NCBI GenBank assembly: GCA_903921455.1
Contig: CAIXPZ010000225.1
Location: forward strand, 1 to 11,037
Direction of reading: 5' to 3'
From: an uncultured Verrucomicrobia subdivision 3 bacterium
Lineage (GTDB): Bacteria > Verrucomicrobiota > Verrucomicrobiae > Limisphaerales > UBA11358
Length of the DNA stretch: 11,037 nt
Positions 7,461 through 11,037 of the stretch are shown in pieces (positions within the stretch are counted from its first letter, which is position 1; the number at the start of each line of letters is the position of its first letter). The notes under the pieces were generated by a model. That model saw nothing but the letters and a program-made list of their open reading frames with translations, ran no database searches and had not been told where the DNA came from. Position numbers and translations under genes: made by a program.

Positions 7461-8070
7461 CGCGCAGGAAAACTTCCCGGTTTTTCCAGAGGTAGGAAAT
7501 CCCGGACCATAAAGTCAGTGCTACCGTGACCAGCATTAGCCCAAAGACCAGCCGTGAAAACAATCGGTCATTGTAGGGGAGAAACCGGTGCCAATCATCC
7601 CGCATTGCCAGCCCGATCAACGCCACGATGATTGTGACCATTTGTGAAACAGTTTTGTTCTTCCCAGACTTTTCGGCCTTGAGCACCACGCCGCGTTGGC
7701 CGGCAATCATCCGCAAGCCGGTCACCAAAAATTCGCGCGCAACAATGATCAAGACCATCCACGCCTGAACCAGCGGTGTATCTTCGCGATAGCTCGGCTG
7801 TTCAATAAAACAAATAAACGCCGCGGTGGTCAGGATTTTATCCGCCACCGGATCAAGCAGTGCGCCAAACGTTGTTTCCAATTGATGGCGACGCGCCAGC
7901 CAGCCATCGAGCCAGTCCGTAATCGCAGCGACGACAAACACACTGAGGGCAATGGTTTTGCCATACGGGAAATGGGAGAGAATCCAGCCGTTGTTCGGCA
8001 GCAGCAGGGCTGCCACGAACACCGCCGTCAAGCCGATGCGAGTCAACGTCAATCGGTTGGGCAGATTCAT
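7453..8070 (-). CDS. pgsA: CDP-diacylglycerol--glycerol-3-phosphate 3-phosphatidyltransferase
   Basis: Integral membrane enzyme that joins CDP-diacylglycerol and glycerol 3-phosphate to make phosphatidylglycerol phosphate and CMP. The CDP-alcohol phosphotransferase pattern D-x2-DG-x2-AR-x8-G-x3-D-x3-D is complete: Asp52, Asp55-Gly56, Ala59-Arg60, Gly69, Asp73 and Asp77. The opening [14 protein letters not shown] is the usual PgsA N-terminus, and hydrophobic segments lie near 12-30, 37-52, 75-95, 140-160 and 175-195. I chose ATG 8070 (205 residues) over an upstream ATG at 8151, because the extension is unlike the family and would overlap ilv[11 protein letters not shown] near 115 is also typical of bacterial PgsA rather than cardiolipin or phosphatidylserine synthases of the same superfamily. 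It is the first gene of a two-gene unit with pgpA and is divergent from ilvD with 61 bases between. Confidence 0.95.
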   Translation of the reverse strand: MNLPNRLTLTRIGLTAVFVAALLLPNNGWILSHFPYGKTIALSVFVVAAITDWLDGWLARRHQLETTFGALLDPVADKILTTAAFICFIEQPSYREDTPLVQAWMVLIIVAREFLVTGLRMIAGQRGVVLKAEKSGKNKTVSQMVTIIVALIGLAMRDDWHRFLPYNDRLFSRLVFGLMLVTVALTLWSGISYLWKNREVFLRDA

Positions 8071-8095
8071 GGCGGATGATACTACGCCCGGCGCC

Positions 8096-8124
8096 TTGCC
8101 GGAACAAGCCTGTTGCGCTACAGT
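8096..8124 (+). promoter_or_regulatory. Possible promoter for ilvD, with start near the ATG
   Basis: TTGCCG (8096-8101) and TACAGT (8119-8124) are separated by exactly 17 bases, each matching four of six positions of the -35 and -10 consensus. Transcription would begin around 8131, at the ilvD ATG (8132), implying a leaderless message; no Shine-Dalgarno site is seen before that ATG. The match is modest and chance is possible. Confidence 0.3.
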
Positions 8125-8131
8125 CGCCGGC

Positions 8132-9829
8132 ATGAGATCTGACATCATCAAACGCGGCGCCGAACGTGCGCCTCATCGCGGATTATTGCGGGCGACCGGC
8201 GTGATCCAATCCGACGCGGATTTCGACAAGCCGTTCATCGCCATCGCCAACTCTTACACCGATGTGGTCCCGGGCCATGTCCACCTGAAAAAATTTGCCG
8301 AGGTCGTCAAGGCCGCGGTGCGCAAGGCCGGCGGTGTGCCCTTCGAATTCAACACCATTGCCGTGGATGACGGGATCGCAATGGGACACATTGGCATGCG
8401 CTACTCGCTCCCCAGCCGGGAACTGATTGCCGACGCCGTGGAAACAATGGTTGAGGCGCACCGGTTTGACGGGATGGTTTGTATTTCCAATTGCGACAAG
8501 ATCACGCCCGGCATGTTGCTTGCTGCCGTGCGCGTCAATATTCCAACCATTTTCGTGACCGGTGGGCCCATGCGAGCTGGCAAACTTGCCGATGGAAAGT
8601 CGGCGGACCTGATCACCATTTTTGAAGGGGTCGGCCAGTATCAAGCGGGCCAGATTGATGAGGCCCGCCTTAAACAGCTGGAAGAAGTTGCCTGTCCGAC
8701 CTGCGGTTCGTGCTCCGGCATGTTTACAGCGAATTCAATGAATTGCCTGCTCGAAGCGATTGGATTCGCCCTGCCGGGGAATGGAACGGTACTCGCGGTC
8801 GATGCGGGCCGCAAGAAGCTGGCGCGCGCAGCCGGTCGCCAAATCATCAAGTTGGTGGAGAAAAATATCTGCCCGCGCGATATCGTCACCGCTGCGGCGA
8901 TTGATAATGCGTTCGCGCTCGACATGGCGATGGGGGGGTCAACCAATACCGTGTTGCACACGATTGCGTTGGCCCACGAGGCCGGTGTGGATTACCCGCT
9001 CGCGCGCCTGAACGAAGTTTCGGCGCGGACGCCGTGCATCTGCAAGGTCTCACCTTCCAAGCCCGACGTGCATATTGAAGACGTGCACCGGGCCGGCGGC
9101 ATCAGCGCGATTCTAAAAGAGCTCAGCCGTAAACCCGGCGCGCTGCATTTGAAGACGCAGACGGTCACCGGCAAGACGCTCGGCCAAGTGATTGCCAAGG
9201 CCGAAATTAAAGATGAAAAGATCATCCACCGCCTTGAAACGCCGTTCACAGCGGAAGGCGGACTCGCGGTGTTATTTGGCAATATCGCCCCCGATGGCGC
9301 GATCATTAAAACCGCCGGTGTGGATCCGGAATGTTTTTATTTCATGGGCTCTGCCATTGTCTTCGAGTCGCAGGATGAATGTCTCGCGGCATTGGAAAAA
9401 CGCTTGATCAAACCCGGCCACGTTGTCGTCATCCGGTACGAAGGTCCAAAGGGCGGCCCCGGCATGCCGGAGATGTTGTCACCAACCTCCATGATCCGTG
9501 GCCAAGGTCTCGGCAAGCAGGTGGCATTGATCACGGATGGGCGGTTTTCGGGTGGGACGGCTGGGTTATGCCTCGGCCACATCAGCCCGGAAGCCGCCGA
9601 GGGCGGCCCGATTTGTCTCGTGCAAACCGGCGACACCATCATTATTGATATTCCGAAGCGAACAGTGACGCTGCAAGTGGACGCCGCCCAGCTCGCGCAG
9701 CGGCGGGCCGGCTGGAAAAAGCCTGCCCCCAAGATCAACACCGGCTGGCTGGGACGCTATTGCCGGTTAGTGACGAGTGCGAGCAAAGGGGCGGTGTTGG
9801 CGTTGCCGGAAGACGTCGTCGCAAAGTGA
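8132..9829 (+). CDS. ilvD: Dihydroxy-acid dehydratase
   Basis: Cytoplasmic iron-sulfur enzyme that dehydrates 2,3-dihydroxy-3-methylbutanoate (and the isoleucine counterpart) to the 2-keto acids, the third step of valine/isoleucine synthesis. The 565-residue protein has the IlvD/Edd motifs: [17 protein letters not shown] at 73-89 with metal-binding Asp80, [11 protein letters not shown] with Cys121 and Lys123 (the equivalent lysine is carboxylated in some relatives), [19 protein letters not shown] with Cys194, and [11 protein letters not shown] with Ser473, the proposed base. The first cluster position reads VPGHVHL with Gly48 instead of the Cys found in [2Fe-2S] enzymes; this matches the E. 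coli-type sequence, which carries a [4Fe-4S] cluster. Start: ATG 8132 gives [20 protein letters not shown], the usual N-terminus; in-frame ATGs at 8069 and 7952 add non-family residues and overlap pgsA. Substrate specificity versus sugar-acid dehydratases is inferred from motif similarity. No ilvB, ilvC or leu gene is in the window. Confidence 0.95.
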   Translation: MRSDIIKRGAERAPHRGLLRATGVIQSDADFDKPFIAIANSYTDVVPGHVHLKKFAEVVKAAVRKAGGVPFEFNTIAVDDGIAMGHIGMRYSLPSRELIADAVETMVEAHRFDGMVCISNCDKITPGMLLAAVRVNIPTIFVTGGPMRAGKLADGKSADLITIFEGVGQYQAGQIDEARLKQLEEVACPTCGSCSGMFTANSMNCLLEAIGFALPGNGTVLAVDAGRKKLARAAGRQIIKLVEKNICPRDIVTAAAIDNAFALDMAMGGSTNTVLHTIALAHEAGVDYPLARLNEVSARTPCICKVSPSKPDVHIEDVHRAGGISAILKELSRKPGALHLKTQTVTGKTLGQVIAKAEIKDEKIIHRLETPFTAEGGLAVLFGNIAPDGAIIKTAGVDPECFYFMGSAIVFESQDECLAALEKRLIKPGHVVVIRYEGPKGGPGMPEMLSPTSMIRGQGLGKQVALITDGRFSGGTAGLCLGHISPEAAEGGPICLVQTGDTIIIDIPKRTVTLQVDAAQLAQRRAGWKKPAPKINTGWLGRYCRLVTSASKGAVLALPEDVVAK

Positions 9830-9867
9830 CCGTTGGCGGGCGAGGCCTGAGAAGGACTCGCGACTCC

Positions 9868-9934
9868 TGGCGGAGCTTCTGTCGAGCCATCCGGTGAGAA
9901 GAACGACTTGGCTCGCCGGGAGGCTCGCCCTCCC
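9868..9934. repeat. REP-like pair of inverted, degenerate GC-rich repeats
   Basis: Between ilvD and the phosphate permease, the segment 9868-9888 (starting TGGCGGAGC, ending GTCGAGCC) and the reverse complement of 9910-9930 match at about 14 of 21 positions. The inner arms CGAGCC (9883-9888) and GGCTCG (9910-9915) pair exactly around a 21-base loop. The second copy also contains a tight hairpin, GGGAGG (9918-9923) - CTCGC - CCTCCC (9929-9934). An internal octamer, GGCTCGCC at 9910-9917, is nearly repeated at 9922-9929. On the plus strand the hairpin is followed by AAAAAG, not T, so it is not a classical terminator for ilvD. Its makeup resembles dispersed intergenic repeats seen in several bacterial groups; being dispersed in this genome is not shown. 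Confidence 0.5.
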
Positions 9935-9953
9935 AAAAAGAACCCGCGGCGGA

Positions 9954-11003
9954 TTACGATTTTGCTGTCCGCAAAATCCACTGGATGATTGCGGCCACGA
10001 TGGCTGAACACGGGATGGTCAGGACCCACGCCCAGACGACTTGTCGGGCGACGCCCCAGCGCACGGCCGACAGCCGATGCACAGAGCCAACGCCAACAAT
10101 CGCGCCGGTAATGGTGTGCGTGGTGCTGACGGGCACGCCGAGTGAGGTGGATAAAAACAGCGAAGTGGCCGCGGCGACTTCCGCGCAGGCGCCGTCGTAG
10201 GGACGGAGTTTGGTGAGGCGCAGGCCCATGGTTTTCACGATCCGCCAGCCACCGGACATGGTGCCGACCGCGATGGTGAGGAAACAGGCCAACGCGATCC
10301 AGAACGGGAAGTGACCGGCATTGAAATTGGCTTGTTGTTCTTTGTTCCAGACACCGGCGTAGAGCAACACGGCAATGACGCCCATTGTTTTCTGGGCGTC
10401 GTTGGTGCCGTGGCCGAGTGAGTAGGCGGCCGCGCTGCCAAGTTGGGCGACCCGAAACCAGCGATCCACCTTCATCATCGTCGTTTTGCGGAACACCCAC
10501 ATCACCACCGCCACAAAAAACAGCCCAAGCACCAGACCGAGCAGCGGCGCAACCACGATGAATATGACGGTTTGCCAGACTTTGTCTTCGTACAGCACAC
10601 CCCGGTACTGCATCGCGTAGGTAACAGACGAGCCGATCAAGCCGCCGAGCAGCGCATGGGAGGAACTGCTGGGTATCCCATAGTACCACGTGATCAGGTT
10701 CCACACGATCGCACCGATCAGGGCGGCCAGGATCACGTCGGGGTTGACGTATTCCACGTGCACCCATTTGGCGACCGTATTCGCGACGTGGAATCCGAAA
10801 AACCACATCGCCGCAAAGTTCCAAAACGCCGCCCACACAACCGCCTGGAGCGGTCGCAAGACGCGCGTGCCGACAATCGTGGCAATGGAGTTGGCAGCAT
10901 CGTGAAACCCATTGATGAAGTCAAACGCCAGCGCCATGATGATGATCAGGGCGATGTAAGGATGACGGACGATGTCGGCAAAATCGTGGGAAAATGCGTC
11001 CAT
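9954..11003 (-). CDS. PiT-family inorganic phosphate transporter
   Basis: A 349-residue inner-membrane permease of the PiT family, which imports phosphate (often as a metal-phosphate complex) using the proton or sodium gradient. The two internal-repeat signatures are present: FINGFHDAANSIAT at 29-42 in the first half and GHGTNDAQKTMG at 197-208 in the second, each with the family Asp. Pore-lining segments GIPSSSSHALLGGLIG at 109-124 and GVPVSTTHTITGAIVGVG at 289-306 also pair up. About nine or ten hydrophobic segments are visible. It is at the shorter end of the family because the central hydrophilic loop (about 171-195) is brief, as is usual for the bacterial type that works with a DUF47 partner. 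The ATG at 11003 lies one base past the stop of the upstream gene, so translation is likely coupled. Sulfate-permease relatives exist, but the motifs favour phosphate. Confidence 0.95.
   Translation of the reverse strand: MDAFSHDFADIVRHPYIALIIIMALAFDFINGFHDAANSIATIVGTRVLRPLQAVVWAAFWNFAAMWFFGFHVANTVAKWVHVEYVNPDVILAALIGAIVWNLITWYYGIPSSSSHALLGGLIGSSVTYAMQYRGVLYEDKVWQTVIFIVVAPLLGLVLGLFFVAVVMWVFRKTTMMKVDRWFRVAQLGSAAAYSLGHGTNDAQKTMGVIAVLLYAGVWNKEQQANFNAGHFPFWIALACFLTIAVGTMSGGWRIVKTMGLRLTKLRPYDGACAEVAAATSLFLSTSLGVPVSTTHTITGAIVGVGSVHRLSAVRWGVARQVVWAWVLTIPCSAIVAAIIQWILRTAKS
9958..9978. repeat. Perfect 8-bp hairpin over the end of the phosphate permease gene
   Basis: GATTTTGC (9958-9965) and GCAAAATC (9971-9978) are exact inverted repeats around TGTCC. 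They overlap the last codons of the permease. On the minus strand a T-rich run (TTCTTTTT, about 9942-9935) occurs some 16 bases later, after a short GC-rich stretch, so the element may help end transcription or protect the 3' end, but it lacks the direct T run of a classical terminator. Confidence 0.4.
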
Positions 11004-11004
11004 G

Positions 11005-11037
11005 TCAGCTCATCTTGACGATCACACCGTGCAGGGC
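11005..11037 (-). CDS. C-terminal end of an upstream gene, possibly a DUF47/PhoU-like accessory protein
   Basis: Only ten codons and the stop are inside the window, reading ALHGVIVKMS on the minus strand. The stop at 11007-11005 is one base from the permease ATG, as expected for the first gene of a two-gene operon. DUF47 proteins (PhoU-related regulators of PiT transporters) are frequently encoded directly before bacterial pit genes and commonly end in a short hydrophobic stretch followed by Lys and one or two small residues, which this tail resembles. Ten residues cannot prove a family; the assignment rests mainly on position. Confidence 0.45.
   Translation of the reverse strand, partial: ALHGVIVKMS

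Noticed and set aside
7952..8131. N-terminal extension of ilvD across pgsA
   Set aside because: The IlvD family begins at MRSD (8132); the extension reads antisense through the start of pgsA.
8071..8151. N-terminal extension of pgsA (27 residues)
   Set aside because: It is not hydrophobic or family-like, and would overlap the ilvD start; [11 protein letters not shown] at 8070 is the normal PgsA opening.
9757..10836. Long open frame on the minus strand (359 codons) overlapping the phosphate permease and the end of ilvD
   Set aside because: It is a shifted reading of the permease strand, rich in Arg and Pro with no family motif; the permease frame has complete PiT signatures.
1..11037. tRNA, rRNA, CRISPR array, insertion sequence, attachment site or defence system
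   Set aside because: Reading both strands, I found no tRNA-like cloverleaf, no regularly spaced repeats, no transposase or integrase motif, and all large frames are explained by housekeeping or metabolic families.

Overview
The window is ordinary, densely coding bacterial chromosome with eight complete genes and two cut by the window edges. It is moderately GC-rich. Every complete gene belongs to a recognisable family, and I see no mobile element, CRISPR array, RNA gene or phage gene. The gene mix suggests a free-living heterotroph from the Verrucomicrobiota or a related PVC lineage: a GH38 alpha-mannosidase paired with a ceramidase-fold protein, an orphan phytanoyl-CoA-dioxygenase-like protein, PgpA, and few Shine-Dalgarno sites. 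That placement is an inference from gene content, not a demonstrated assignment.

Layout from left to right. (1) 1-4029, plus strand: the 3' part of a GH38 alpha-mannosidase overlaps by 32 bp the start of a shortened neutral-ceramidase-fold hydrolase, so the two are probably translated together. (2) 4052-4870, minus: a PhyH-family Fe(II)/2-oxoglutarate oxygenase converges on that pair. (3) A 215-bp non-coding stretch with several inverted repeats. (4) 5086-6669, minus: serA (527-residue, ACT-regulated D-3-phosphoglycerate dehydrogenase), divergent from a small glutaredoxin at 6740-6982. (5) 6999-8070, minus: pgsA then pgpA, overlapping by 8 bp, the last two steps to phosphatidylglycerol. (6) 8132-9829, plus: ilvD, divergent from pgsA. 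(7) 9830-9953: a non-coding stretch with degenerate inverted repeats of REP-like character. (8) 9954-11003, minus: a PiT phosphate permease, one base downstream of the last codons of another gene that fits the C-terminus of a DUF47/PhoU-like accessory protein.

Three gene pairs make functional sense. PgsA and PgpA are consecutive enzymes of anionic phospholipid synthesis. A DUF47-like protein with PiT is a common phosphate-uptake pair. The mannosidase and ceramidase-fold protein look like a two-gene degradation unit whose substrate cannot be read from the sequence. serA and ilvD are amino-acid biosynthesis genes that stand alone here.

I did not find a clearly new multi-gene system. The items most worth a second look are the mannosidase/ceramidase-fold pair, the repeat block at 9868-9934, the interleaved inverted repeats at 4939-4988, the palindrome filling the gap between two convergent stop codons at 6987-6998, and the possible leaderless starts of ilvD and the PhyH gene.
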